NCBI GenBank assembly: GCA_947175575.1
Contig: CAMWNG010000002.1
Location: 1 to 64,000 of the forward strand
Direction of reading: 5' to 3'
DNA length: 64,000 bases
Origin: an uncultured Bacteroidales bacterium
GTDB taxonomy: Bacteria > Bacteroidota > Bacteroidia > Bacteroidales > Muribaculaceae
The notes below the pieces were generated by a model. The model was not told where the DNA came from and ran no database searches. It saw only the letters and a list, made by a program, of their open reading frames with translations. Of the stretch, positions 43,355 to 53,070 are shown piece by piece. Position 1 is the first letter of the stretch; each line of letters begins with the position of its first letter. A program made the position numbers and the translations under genes.

Positions 43355-44521
43355 TTATTCCCAGGTGTATCTTTTTCCGTGATGTATCATGGCCCGCAAC
43401 GCTCTGCTGCTCTGCCTCAGGGAATGTGTGGCAGCCCAAAGCGGCAGGGATGCCCGCAGACGCCGCGCGCCGAGGGCTTTGAAGGCCCAGATCCAGGTCA
43501 GTCCGACTGCATACCACAGAGCCAGCAGGATCAATGCCCCCAGCCACGCTCCCCAGTTGCCGGGAGTCAGCACGCCTATGGCAAGAGCCGCCAACGGCGA
43601 GAGCAGGTAGCACAGCGAGCCGGTCGCTCCGAGAACCTTAGGACGTTGGCTGATAAACCGTTCGGTGAACGATCGGCGCAGGGAAGCACCGCTTATCGAG
43701 CGGCTGTCGCAGCATCCTGGCACCGTCATGCGCGATTCAGGAGCGAGTTCAACGGCGGTATTGTACGACCTGGCAATTTCGCTTACGAATATGTCATCGT
43801 CTCCGTGCCGCAGATTCAGCTGACGTGAAAAACCTTTGTTACGGAAAAAAATATCCGTGCGGTAGGCCAGATTATGCTCGGTGCCCCGCCAGGGGGTGCC
43901 CAGTATCGCAGGAGACAGCCAGCGGGCTGATGATGCGACATGGTCGAACCAACCGGCGGCGGTTCCTTCGGAGTCTGGTGCGGTAGCATAGCCGAGCACG
44001 ACTTCGACGGGCCCGTCCGGATCGAAATTCCGCATTATGCTGTGAAGCCAATCCTTTCCCGCGGGACGGGCGCATGCAGTGGTGAGTACGACCACAGGCT
44101 TGCGTGTGGCTTTTATCCCGAGGGTTATTGCCAGCTTCTTGCGGCTTAGGCTGCGGGCGCCGTCCGGAGTGCCGGTAAGATGAAGGTTGGGATGACGCAT
44201 CTGCAAGTCGGAGACTACCTCCCGCACTGCCGGCGATTGTCCTTCGTTCACGACGATTACCTCGAATCCAGGTGCATATTCCTGCTCCATGAGGAGCGGT
44301 ATGAGTTCGGCGAGATCTCCTGCTTCGTCTTTCGAATATACAATGATTGCAGCAGAGAACAGCTTGTCAGGATCTTCCTGATTCCCGATGAACTCAGCCG
44401 AGGTGCGGCTTTTCAGCGGCCACACCCTGCGTATGAAGACCATGCATGCCACGATCGTCAGAATCAGCGACGCGACGCAGGCTATCAGTTGCCAGGTGGT
44501 ATATTCCAGTGAAAAATACAT
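43355..44521 (-). CDS. glycosyltransferase family 2-like membrane protein
   Basis: FSAAIIVYSKDEAGDLAELIPLLMEQEYAPGFEVIVVNEGQSPAVREVV, C-terminal TM segments. Confidence 0.8.
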   Translation of the reverse strand: MYFSLEYTTWQLIACVASLILTIVACMVFIRRVWPLKSRTSAEFIGNQEDPDKLFSAAIIVYSKDEAGDLAELIPLLMEQEYAPGFEVIVVNEGQSPAVREVVSDLQMRHPNLHLTGTPDGARSLSRKKLAITLGIKATRKPVVVLTTACARPAGKDWLHSIMRNFDPDGPVEVVLGYATAPDSEGTAAGWFDHVASSARWLSPAILGTPWRGTEHNLAYRTDIFFRNKGFSRQLNLRHGDDDIFVSEIARSYNTAVELAPESRMTVPGCCDSRSISGASLRRSFTERFISQRPKVLGATGSLCYLLSPLAALAIGVLTPGNWGAWLGALILLALWYAVGLTWIWAFKALGARRLRASLPLWAATHSLRQSSRALRAMIHHGKRYTWE

Positions 44522-44737
44522 GATAACGATCTTCGCTGTACCGGACTTTCATCCGTTGCGAGTGCAAAATTATAAAAAATAATCCAAATAATTTTCAAAA
44601 AATTCTTAAAATATATTTTGTGGCACCTAAAATGGGCTGTCGTGCCTCTTAAATCTATCAGTTTATGCACCATGCGTACGTTTGTATTGCACGCATAACA
44701 TTTTTATTGACACCCTCGGAAAAATTTAACTTAAAAA

Positions 44738-44770
44738 TTGCGCTGAATTAAGAAATAGTATGTACCTTTG
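44738..44770 (+). promoter_or_regulatory. promoter TTG-N22-TACCTTTG
   Basis: TTG 44738-44740, TACCTTTG 44763-44770. Confidence 0.5.
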
Positions 44771-44787
44771 CAGCATCAAACATCACA

Positions 44788-45942
44788 TTGTCTCAATTGA
44801 AACTCGTCAATCACATATTATTAGTGTTGGCTTTGGCTGCCGGAGCGGTTGAGCTGCGCGGTGCGGAGATCTGTTTGCCATCCGCGGCGTCCGGTTATTC
44901 GGCAGAGATAAATGTCGGTGCCGCGTCTCCATTACGCGGACACAGCTTTTTCGGCAACGTGCGACCGGCTGTCGGTCTCCGTTTGGAAAAGATACTTACA
45001 CCCTTGGTGTCTCTCGGTGCCGAAGCCGATTTCAATTTCAATTCATCACGTTGGCCGGGACGCGTATGGTCTCCGACCGGAATTGACGGATCGTATGTAG
45101 GTGCTTACGGCCGATTCAATGTGCTTGGTTTTCGTTCGCCCTGTAGATGGACATTCGGTCCGCTTGCCGGAGCCGGGTGGGGACATTATTATAATACCGA
45201 TCGTCGCGGTCACAGTTTTTTCGCGTCTCGAGCCGGGCTGTTCGCAGCCTTCAAGGTGTCGGAACGTGTGGCGCTCAGCCTTGTCCCGACTGTCACATGG
45301 AATATGTCTGATGCCGATGTCGAGGGCACATCCGCCGCTTATACCTCGCGCCGCGCCGTTCTTATGCTTCAGGCCGGAGTGAGCTATAGGTTCGGCGCGC
45401 CGATGTCATGTTTCCGTCTCTATGATGCCGCCGAGGTGGATGCGCTGAATGCCGAGATCAATATGTTGCGAGGTCAAATCGAGTCGTTGCAGTCGGATTA
45501 CAATCTGTGTACCTCCAATGTTGACCGTTTGCGGCACGACCTCGAAGCGGAGCGCGCGCGTAAGCCGGAAATCATCAAAGAGGCAACGGTTGACAATCAT
45601 TTCAATACTATAATAGATGTGTTCTTTCATAAAGGTTCGTCGACAGTCACTGCTGACCAGATGCCGAATGTGGAACGCATTGCGATATATCTCAAGAACA
45701 ATCCGAACACACGCGTGTTGATAAAAGGGTACGCATCGCGCGATGGCCGGTCGGATGCCAACTACCAGTTGGCTGCGCGACGGGCCGAGGCAGTGGCTGC
45801 CCTGCTCACCGGACGATATCGTATAAGTCCGGACAGGGTGACCGCCTCCGGAGCCGGAATCGGCGAACTTTTCGAAGAAGATTCCTGGAACCGCGTGTGT
45901 GTATGCACACTTACTGACAAAACGCAGCCCCCGGGCCGTTGA
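44788..45942 (+). CDS. OmpA family outer membrane protein
   Basis: Beta-barrel N-terminus; OmpA-like VFFHKGSSTVTADQMPNVERIAIYLKNNPNTRVLIKGYASRDGRSDANYQLAARRAEAV; no ATG in frame near the 5' end (TTG start). Confidence 0.85.
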   Translation: MSQLKLVNHILLVLALAAGAVELRGAEICLPSAASGYSAEINVGAASPLRGHSFFGNVRPAVGLRLEKILTPLVSLGAEADFNFNSSRWPGRVWSPTGIDGSYVGAYGRFNVLGFRSPCRWTFGPLAGAGWGHYYNTDRRGHSFFASRAGLFAAFKVSERVALSLVPTVTWNMSDADVEGTSAAYTSRRAVLMLQAGVSYRFGAPMSCFRLYDAAEVDALNAEINMLRGQIESLQSDYNLCTSNVDRLRHDLEAERARKPEIIKEATVDNHFNTIIDVFFHKGSSTVTADQMPNVERIAIYLKNNPNTRVLIKGYASRDGRSDANYQLAARRAEAVAALLTGRYRISPDRVTASGAGIGELFEEDSWNRVCVCTLTDKTQPPGR

Positions 45943-45993
45943 ACTTTTAGATATCTCCCCTCTAAAGCGATTACATTCTAACATTCAACCCGG

Positions 45994-46030
45994 CTTCCAC
46001 TGCGTAAGACACGCGGTGGAAGTTCTTTTT
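45994..46030 (+). terminator. terminator after the OmpA-family gene
   Basis: CTTCCACTGCG-taagaca-CGCGGTGGAAGttctttttt. Confidence 0.8.
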
Positions 46031-46052
46031 TAATCTTACTGATTGACTAAAT

Positions 46053-46322
46053 ATGACAGTTTCTGAAATAGTAGGCTATGCGGCGGCCGTATGCATGATC
46101 TGCGGCTATCTTCCTCAGGCAGTCGCCACCATAAAGTCGCGTGACACTGAAGGCATCGCCCTTCCAACTTTCCTGATGCTTGGACTCGGTTCGCTTCTGT
46201 TCGTAATACAGGGTGTACTCGGGCGTATATGGTCGCTTGCTCTCGCCAATACGATACCGTTGATCTGTTCGGTGATAATTTTCGCCATAAAATTGCGCAA
46301 CGACTACGGCCGCCGCAAGTGA
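46053..46322 (+). CDS. SemiSWEET-like sugar transporter
   Basis: 89 aa, 3 TM; EIVGYAAAVCMICGYLPQAVATIKSRDTEGIALPTFLMLGLGSLLFVIQGVL. Confidence 0.88.
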   Translation: MTVSEIVGYAAAVCMICGYLPQAVATIKSRDTEGIALPTFLMLGLGSLLFVIQGVLGRIWSLALANTIPLICSVIIFAIKLRNDYGRRK

Positions 46323-47336
46323 TCACAGCTTAGCGAAAGTCTTTTTTCCGCGCAGATAAAATTGCGTGAGGATGTTCGGCCGTCCGTCGAGCAGATTGTC
46401 TGTCGCGGCTGTGCCGGCATAATTCGCGCGCATGCGTGCGAAATCGCGGTGAGCTTTGAACAGCGCGCGAGCGTTGCTCCATTGCCCTGTGATAACGAAT
46501 TGTGCCCATGCGACAGTGTCAAGAAGCCGGCGAACGATCAGTTTACGTTTCCGTACCTTAACAGGAAGGTTTTTATGTAGCATCAGGAGATTGTTGCGGA
46601 AGTTGAGATATGTCTTGCGGGGATTTGACGCGGGAAGCGACCCTCCCCCAAGGTGGTAGCATACTGACGCGGGTACGGCGAATAGTTTGTGACCGGCCAG
46701 ACGCATCCGCCAGCATAGGTCAATTTCCTCCATATGAGCGAAAAACGATGGATCCAGCCCTCCGGCTTCAAGGTAGAGGGCGGTGCGCACCATCAGTGCG
46801 GCTCCGGTAGCCCAGTCGACCTCTACGGGTGTGTCGTATTGTCCACTGTCTGTCTCGCATTGTCCGAAGATGCGTCCGCGGCAATAGGGATAACCGTTGC
46901 GGTCAAGGAATCCGCCGGAGGCTCCTGCGTATTCGAACCTGAAGGGATCGGTATAACTAAGTAGTTTTGGCTGACAGCCGGCTGCTTCCGGGTGCGAGTT
47001 CATGAAGTTCGCCAGGGGCTCAAGCCAGCCTTCGGCGGGAGCTACGTCGGAGTTTAGAAGCACTGTAAGGGGATATCGTGTGGCGGCAAGCGCACGGTTG
47101 TATCCTTCGGCGAAGCCGTAATTCTCGGAAAACTCAAGAACCTCGACTTCCGGGAACTTCTCTTTCAGCAACTTGACTGAACCATCGGTCGAGCCGTTGT
47201 CGGCCACGATTATCCTCCCAAGACTCTCCGGTGTGTGGGCAACCACTTTCGGCAGGAACTCTTTGAGGAGACGTTCTCCGTTCCAGTTCAGGATTATTAC
47301 TGCCACCTGCGGGCAGCCGGGTTCATATGCTGGCAT
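46323..47336 (-). CDS. glycosyltransferase family 2
   Basis: VAVIILNWNGERLLKEFLPKVVAHTPESLGRIIVADNGSTDGSVKLLKE. Confidence 0.92.
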   Translation of the reverse strand: MPAYEPGCPQVAVIILNWNGERLLKEFLPKVVAHTPESLGRIIVADNGSTDGSVKLLKEKFPEVEVLEFSENYGFAEGYNRALAATRYPLTVLLNSDVAPAEGWLEPLANFMNSHPEAAGCQPKLLSYTDPFRFEYAGASGGFLDRNGYPYCRGRIFGQCETDSGQYDTPVEVDWATGAALMVRTALYLEAGGLDPSFFAHMEEIDLCWRMRLAGHKLFAVPASVCYHLGGGSLPASNPRKTYLNFRNNLLMLHKNLPVKVRKRKLIVRRLLDTVAWAQFVITGQWSNARALFKAHRDFARMRANYAGTAATDNLLDGRPNILTQFYLRGKKTFAKL

Positions 47337-48237
47337 GATCGTAAGCTGTTTGGATTTGTTCGGATGTTAGTGGATGTTTCCATCTGTTATGACTCCAGAG
47401 CCATAAAGAGGGGTCGCGGCGAATGTTTTCTTCAAGCAGCCGTGTATAAGTTTGCGTGATCGAGTGTTCAGGTTCGGCGGAGGCATCCGGCGTTATTTCT
47501 TTTACATTAATTATATAATGTCCGCGCGCTACGCGCCGCATGTCCCAGAACACCACAGCCATGCCCAGTTTGCGTGCCAGTGCTTCCGTGCCGGATATCA
47601 TCATCGAAGGGCGCCCTAAAAGCACCGCAGGAGTTCCGCCGTCGCCGTGGCCGGGATGCTGATCGCTCATGAAGCCGGTGACAGATACTATCCCTTGTTT
47701 ACGCCAGTCGAGAAGTGTACGTGCCGTGTGGGCTTTGGGAATGCTGACCGAATGGAACCGTCCGCGTAACCGCAACATTATGTTATCGAATTTTTTTGAC
47801 TTGAGAGGTCGGTAAATTTGAGCGAACTTAACCTTATCGGAAGGTTTCATGGCGGAATGAAGACTGATTGCGGGAGCCCATTCCCAGTTGAACGTATGGG
47901 AGAAATAAACTGCTACCGATCGTCCCGCACTGAGATGGCGGTCGATGATGTCGAGATTCTCGAACTGCATGCGGCGCCTCATTTCAGAGTCGGAGACGTG
48001 CATAAGCTTGAGGGTCTCAACAGTATAGTCGGCAAAACGATGGTAAAAATCGTGTTCGATGTGTCGCAGTTCCTTTTCCGTTTTATCGGGGAAGCAATCG
48101 CGCAGATTTTTACGGATGATTCCGCGTCGGTATCGCACTATATGATGCAACACTCCGGCACCTACGGTCGCCAGAGGGTAGAGAACCCCGAGGGGCAGGC
48201 TTGCCGGAATACGCAGCAGTTTCTCCGTAAGATTCAT
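47323..48237 (-). CDS. lipid A biosynthesis-type (LpxL/HtrB-like) acyltransferase
   Basis: GIIRKNLRDCFPDKTEKELRHIEHDFYHRFADYTVETLKL, VYFSHTFNWEWAPAISL. Confidence 0.85.
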   Translation of the reverse strand: MNLTEKLLRIPASLPLGVLYPLATVGAGVLHHIVRYRRGIIRKNLRDCFPDKTEKELRHIEHDFYHRFADYTVETLKLMHVSDSEMRRRMQFENLDIIDRHLSAGRSVAVYFSHTFNWEWAPAISLHSAMKPSDKVKFAQIYRPLKSKKFDNIMLRLRGRFHSVSIPKAHTARTLLDWRKQGIVSVTGFMSDQHPGHGDGGTPAVLLGRPSMMISGTEALARKLGMAVVFWDMRRVARGHYIINVKEITPDASAEPEHSITQTYTRLLEENIRRDPSLWLWSHNRWKHPLTSEQIQTAYDHASI

Positions 48238-49565
48238 TGGCGTATGATGCTACCTGTCAAGGTTTCTGTTTCGGGGTTTACAGATTCGAGACGCACGTTC
48301 ACAATAGTATTGTCCATTTCGGGGGTGGCGTCCGAAACTTCGACCCGAAGATAGTTGTCTGTGAATCCGGCCATAGGTCTGCCGTCGGCCTGCGGATGTT
48401 CGAGCAGTACAGGTCGTCCGGTGCCGATAAACCTGTTGGCGAAAGCTGTCCATTTGGCTTCGCTGAGGCGTATCATTTCATTTGCCCGGGCATGCTTCAC
48501 TGCCTGAGGCACAACGCCGTCGATATCAAGGGCCTTTGTGGACGGGCGTTCGGAGTAGGGGAAGACATGCAACCGCGAGATGTCGAGACCTTCCACAAAG
48601 CGACGCGAGCGTTCGAAAAGTTCGTCGGTCTCGCCTCGCGCTCCGGTTATCAGATCGACACCGATGAAAGCATGTGGAATCGCCCTGCGAACATGCTCAA
48701 TCTTGCGTGCGAACAGCGCCGTGTCATACCTGCGCCGCATGAGCGCGAGCACTTCGTCGCTTCCGGCCTGCAGCGGGATATGGAAGTGGGGCATGAACGC
48801 CCGGGACTCTGTCGCCACCCAGTCGATGATCTCATCGGTCAGCAGATTAGGCTCTATCGACGAGATACGGAACCTTTCAATGCCTTCAACACGGTCGAGT
48901 GCACGTATGAGGTCGAAGAACGTGTCAGTACGACCCTTGCCGAAATCGCCTACATTCACTCCGGTGAGAACAATCTCCCTGCCTCCCTGGGCCGCGGCAT
49001 CGGCAGCCTGGGCCACCAGAGAATCTATGGTGCCCGAACGCGAGCGCCCGCGCGCGCGCGGAATCGTACAGTATGAACACCAGTAATCGCATCCGTCCTG
49101 CACTTTGAGAAAAAATCGGGTACGGTCGCCACGCGAGCATCCCGGACGGAATTCTGTTATTTCGCGCGAGTCGCAGACTTCTGTGACTTGTGTGTGTTCA
49201 TTGAGATACTGTTCGAGGAACCGGTCGATCTCCATCTTTCTGTCGGCACCGGCAACTACGGCCACTCCCGGGAGTGCCGCCACCTCTTCGCTTTTGAGCT
49301 GCGCGTAACAGCCTGTCACCAGAATGGCGGCTTCAGGATATCGCTTATGGAACGACCGGATAGTCTGACGGCATTTCTTGTCGGCCAGTTCGGTCACACT
49401 GCAGGTGTTCACCACCACGATGTCCGGAATTTCCGCTCCGCTTGCACGTGTTATGCCACGCTCGGCCAGTGTCCGGGCAATAGTGGATGTTTCCGCGAAA
49501 TTTAGTTTGCACCCGAAGGTGTGATATATGGCTTTGAGATTATGAAAGACTGAATTATCGATCAT
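48234..49565 (-). CDS. mtaB: tRNA t6A37 methylthiotransferase (MtaB-type radical SAM)
   Basis: FGCKLNFAETSTIARTL, VNTCSVTELADKKCRQTIR, KVQDGCDYWCSYCTIPRARGRSRS. Confidence 0.92.
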   Translation of the reverse strand: MIDNSVFHNLKAIYHTFGCKLNFAETSTIARTLAERGITRASGAEIPDIVVVNTCSVTELADKKCRQTIRSFHKRYPEAAILVTGCYAQLKSEEVAALPGVAVVAGADRKMEIDRFLEQYLNEHTQVTEVCDSREITEFRPGCSRGDRTRFFLKVQDGCDYWCSYCTIPRARGRSRSGTIDSLVAQAADAAAQGGREIVLTGVNVGDFGKGRTDTFFDLIRALDRVEGIERFRISSIEPNLLTDEIIDWVATESRAFMPHFHIPLQAGSDEVLALMRRRYDTALFARKIEHVRRAIPHAFIGVDLITGARGETDELFERSRRFVEGLDISRLHVFPYSERPSTKALDIDGVVPQAVKHARANEMIRLSEAKWTAFANRFIGTGRPVLLEHPQADGRPMAGFTDNYLRVEVSDATPEMDNTIVNVRLESVNPETETLTGSIIRQ

Positions 49566-50674
49566 TTGTAACGATTGACGGTTTGTGCCACGCGGGCTAT
49601 TTCATCATCCGGTATCACCGCAGATATCGGCAGCGACACAACTTCCGCGGCCAGCCTTTCAGTCACAGGCAGGTTGAGGTGAGCCATTTCGGAATAACAA
49701 GGTTGGTGATGCGGAGGGGTTGCGTAGTGGACATCTGTCCCGATGCCGTTGTCGGCGAGATGTCGCCTGAATCGGTCGCGGTCGGCAACGCGCACCACGA
49801 ACTGATGCCATACATTGTCGGCGGCTCCGGGTAACGGAAGCCCAACGACCGGATTTTCTATGAGTTTCAGATATTCATGTGCTGCATGCCGTCGAGCCTC
49901 CGATATGGTTTCCAGATGTTGTAACTTTACATTCAGCACAGCGGCTTGCACAGGGTCGAGCCGACAGTTCAGCCCTTTGTATATGTTATGATACCGGCGG
50001 TCCGAGCCATAATTTGCAAGGGCGCGGACAGTGCCGGCCAACTCGGGGTCTGAGGTGGTGACGGCTCCGGCGTCGCCTAAAGCACCGATGTTTTTTGTGG
50101 GATAGAAACTGAATGCGGCCGCATCGCCCAGGGCGCCGGTCATCTTACCGTCCAGAGTCGATCTCGCACCTATGGCCTGTGCGTTGTCTTCGACGAGCAG
50201 AAGTCCGTGCCGGGCAACGAAGTCTGCCAGCCTGCGGTCGTGACATGCGCGACCGTAGAGATGAACGGCCATTACGGCACGAGTCCTTTCCGTGAGCGCG
50301 GCTTCAAGCAGGGACGTATCCAGATTCATGGTTCGTTCATCAGGCTCGACAAGCACCGGAACCAGTCCGCAGTCTGTCACAGCCAGCACGGATGCGATAT
50401 AGGTGTTGGCCGGCACAATCACTTCATCACCGGGGCGTAGCCGTCCGAGTTCCATGTATCCGCGGAAGATAAGCCGCAACGCGTCCAGACCGTTGCTAAC
50501 GCCAATGCAGAAGCGGGTGCCTGTGAGTCCGGCGAGGCGATTCTCGAATTCATCTGTTTCCGGACCGCCGACATAGCGGCCGGACAGCACCACGCGGTCC
50601 ACGGCGCTGCGTATATCTTCCATGTACGGAGCGTTTACGCTTCCGAGATCAAGAAACGGTACAGATGTGTTCAT
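49562..50674 (-). CDS. DegT/DnrJ/EryC1/StrS family sugar aminotransferase
   Basis: GRYVGGPETDEFENRLAGLTGTRFCIGVSNGLDALRLIFRGY, LVEDNAQAIGA, FSFYPTKNIGALGDAGAV. Confidence 0.92.
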   Translation of the reverse strand: MNTSVPFLDLGSVNAPYMEDIRSAVDRVVLSGRYVGGPETDEFENRLAGLTGTRFCIGVSNGLDALRLIFRGYMELGRLRPGDEVIVPANTYIASVLAVTDCGLVPVLVEPDERTMNLDTSLLEAALTERTRAVMAVHLYGRACHDRRLADFVARHGLLLVEDNAQAIGARSTLDGKMTGALGDAAAFSFYPTKNIGALGDAGAVTTSDPELAGTVRALANYGSDRRYHNIYKGLNCRLDPVQAAVLNVKLQHLETISEARRHAAHEYLKLIENPVVGLPLPGAADNVWHQFVVRVADRDRFRRHLADNGIGTDVHYATPPHHQPCYSEMAHLNLPVTERLAAEVVSLPISAVIPDDEIARVAQTVNRYK

Positions 50675-51453
50675 GCCGGATTGGAGAGGGCCTTGAATTG
50701 TGAATATTCCCGTACATAGTCAGGTTCGCTGTACGGATGCGACGTCAGTACGGTGCTTACGGCTCCGCCTGAGAAATTTTCCAGAGTGCGCCAGATTCCG
50801 GTGGGTATATAGAGTCCCAAATAAGGTCTGTTCAATGTGAATCGTCGGGGTGCGTTTTTCCCGTCATCGACCACCACATCGAAACTTCCGGCCATTGCAA
50901 CTATCAGTTCCTGAGCCTGAAAATGCGAGTGACCTCCACGTGTAGCGTCGGCCGGCACATCGTAGAGATAAAAGACTCTGCGCACGCTGAACGGCAATGG
51001 AGAATCGGCATTGTCGACCCACGAACACGAACCCGCTCCGTTTTGAGACAAGCGTGGAAGACTGATGATGCGACATGCTTCGACAGATGACGCCGGATGT
51101 GGATCGGGTGTGTCGGCAGGTAGCGGTGAAGGATGTTCTCCGGCGCAGAGCATCAGCACCACAGTGTTCGAGGCAAATGAATGGAGCTTCGTGTCCGGTG
51201 CAGAGTCGGCGATGAGTGCGGTGGAAGGGTTGCGGAACGTGGCGTCCCCGCAGTCGAAACTTCCGCTCAGAGGCACAAACATGGCTTCCCGGGAATGGCC
51301 CGGGTGGATGACTGCGCTGTCGTGGCTGCTCAGATCGTACCACCACTTCACACACTCAGGCTCGAAAGGACATGCGCCTCCGGGGCCGCTCTGTATGAAC
51401 GACAGATTGCCGCGCGGGTCGGCTATCTTGGGCAGTTTTTCGGTACGATTCAT
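50671..51453 (-). CDS. tandem FdtA/QdtA-like cupin protein (predicted dTDP-sugar ketoisomerase)
   Basis: C-half SVRRVFYLYDVPADATRGGHSHFQAQELIVAMAGSFDVVVDDG...LYIPTGIWRTLENFSGGAV; N-half LPKIADPRGNLSFIQ...CPFEPECVKWWYDL...GHSREAMFVPLSGSFD. Confidence 0.8.
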   Translation of the reverse strand: MNRTEKLPKIADPRGNLSFIQSGPGGACPFEPECVKWWYDLSSHDSAVIHPGHSREAMFVPLSGSFDCGDATFRNPSTALIADSAPDTKLHSFASNTVVLMLCAGEHPSPLPADTPDPHPASSVEACRIISLPRLSQNGAGSCSWVDNADSPLPFSVRRVFYLYDVPADATRGGHSHFQAQELIVAMAGSFDVVVDDGKNAPRRFTLNRPYLGLYIPTGIWRTLENFSGGAVSTVLTSHPYSEPDYVREYSQFKALSNPA

Positions 51454-53057
51454 TTGCCTTTCAGCAGTCTGTAATATCGTTCCGGATCATTGATGAGCGA
51501 ATGAGCCTCACGGAATTCAGGTGACAGCGGATGAGTGGATCGGACATATATTCCGTTCTCATACAGATCGCGTGTCATCAGGCCGCGGAGAATAGCCTCA
51601 AGCAGCGGGCGTGAAGTGTTCCATTGTTCCTGATTGAACTTAACACCGTCAGTTTCACCACGTGCGATAAGTCCTTTTGTCATTTCCTCCGTGACAGGGA
51701 ATTTTGCTGCGAACGATTCTTCGTCAGGATACTTTTTGAGGAGTTCAGCGCGGTGTTTCTCAATGTATCCGAGCGCGTATTTCATAATCGATCCTTTGGC
51801 CACCATATCGCGGTAATAAGGAGTGTAATAAGAGGTGTCGACAGGCACGAACACATCAGGCATTATACCGCCTCCGCCGTAGACCGGCCGGCGGTTATGC
51901 AGTGTGTAGTAGACGTCTGCCGAGTCAAGCATAACGGAGTCGACATGCCATAGCTCGCCGGATTTATATCGGTTCAGCAGATCGAGTTGATATTCTTCAG
52001 TATGGCCTTTGACATAGGGCTTCTGTATGCATCGGCCCGTGGGAGTGTAGTAGCGAGCGGTTGTCAGACGTATCATGGAGCCGTCAGGGAAGGGAAACGG
52101 ACGCTGGACAAGACCCTTGCCGAACGTGCGTCGGCCTACCACCAGACCGCGGTCGTTCTCCTGAATGGCTCCTGAGAGAATCTCGGACGCCGAAGCCGAA
52201 TATTGGTCGACCATCACAACGAGGCGATCGACCGGCAGAAACGCGCTTTGCTGCACAGAGAACATCTGCGGCTGAGCGTGAAGTCCGCGGGTCGACACCA
52301 CCGGGTCACCGGGTCTCAGAAAATCAGAGGCCATTTCGAATGCGGAACCCAGATAACCTCCGCCGTTGCTCTGCAAATCGAGTATGAGATTGCGCATACC
52401 GAGATTGGAGAGCGAGTCGACGGCTCTACGAACTTCGGCACCGGTGGCTTCTGCGAATCGGGTCACGGACACATAGCCGGTGGAATCGTCAACCATGTAA
52501 GCCGCGTCCACGCTGTAGATGGGAATGTCGTCGCGTATGAGGTTGAAGTCGATAAGCTCGGAGACACCTCCGCGCTTTACTTTGAGGTTGACCGGACTGC
52601 CTTTGGGTCCGCGAAGCACCTTTATGATACCCGAATTGGTCAGTTTTTTGCCGGCAATCACCGTGTCGTTGGCCGATATTATTCGGTCGCCCGGGCGGAT
52701 ACCTACTTTTTCGGACGGGCCGCCCTGAGTGGTCTGGATGACATATACGGTGTCTTCCACCATGTTGAACTGAATTCCGATGCCGCTGAATTTGCCTTCG
52801 AGCGGCTGATTCAGTTCTTCGGTTTCGGCCGGAGTGCTGTATGCGGAATGTGGATCCAGTGTCTTGAGCATGGCCACAATGGCCTCGGAAACCAACGTAT
52901 CGGTATTTACGTCCTCCACATAATAGTTTTCTATTATGGCTTCGGCCATGCGCAGCTTATGGTCAGGAGAAATCTTCTGTTCGGCATATTTGGGAGCGGC
53001 CCAGGCCACAATGCCGGTGGTTGCCGCGCCCAGAAGGAAATACAGTAATCGTTTCAT
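51450..53057 (-). CDS. S41 family C-terminal processing peptidase with PDZ domain
   Basis: FSGIGIQFNMVEDTVYVIQTTQGGPSEKVGIRPGDRIISANDT, DQYSASASEILSGAIQENDRGLVVGRRTFGKGLVQ. Confidence 0.95.
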   Translation of the reverse strand: MKRLLYFLLGAATTGIVAWAAPKYAEQKISPDHKLRMAEAIIENYYVEDVNTDTLVSEAIVAMLKTLDPHSAYSTPAETEELNQPLEGKFSGIGIQFNMVEDTVYVIQTTQGGPSEKVGIRPGDRIISANDTVIAGKKLTNSGIIKVLRGPKGSPVNLKVKRGGVSELIDFNLIRDDIPIYSVDAAYMVDDSTGYVSVTRFAEATGAEVRRAVDSLSNLGMRNLILDLQSNGGGYLGSAFEMASDFLRPGDPVVSTRGLHAQPQMFSVQQSAFLPVDRLVVMVDQYSASASEILSGAIQENDRGLVVGRRTFGKGLVQRPFPFPDGSMIRLTTARYYTPTGRCIQKPYVKGHTEEYQLDLLNRYKSGELWHVDSVMLDSADVYYTLHNRRPVYGGGGIMPDVFVPVDTSYYTPYYRDMVAKGSIMKYALGYIEKHRAELLKKYPDEESFAAKFPVTEEMTKGLIARGETDGVKFNQEQWNTSRPLLEAILRGLMTRDLYENGIYVRSTHPLSPEFREAHSLINDPERYYRLLKGK

Positions 53058-53070
53058 TTAATTGGTTTGA

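Noticed and set aside
49040-49065. Alternating CG tract (cccgcgcgcgcgcgg) as a regulatory or Z-DNA element
   Set aside because: Lies in the conserved IPRARGRSRS coding region of mtaB and is explained by Arg/Gly/Ala codons
52203-53048. 281-aa forward ORF, and similar long ones at 26613-27452 and 48237-49076
   Set aside because: All are antisense to confidently identified genes (S41 protease, GT4, mtaB)
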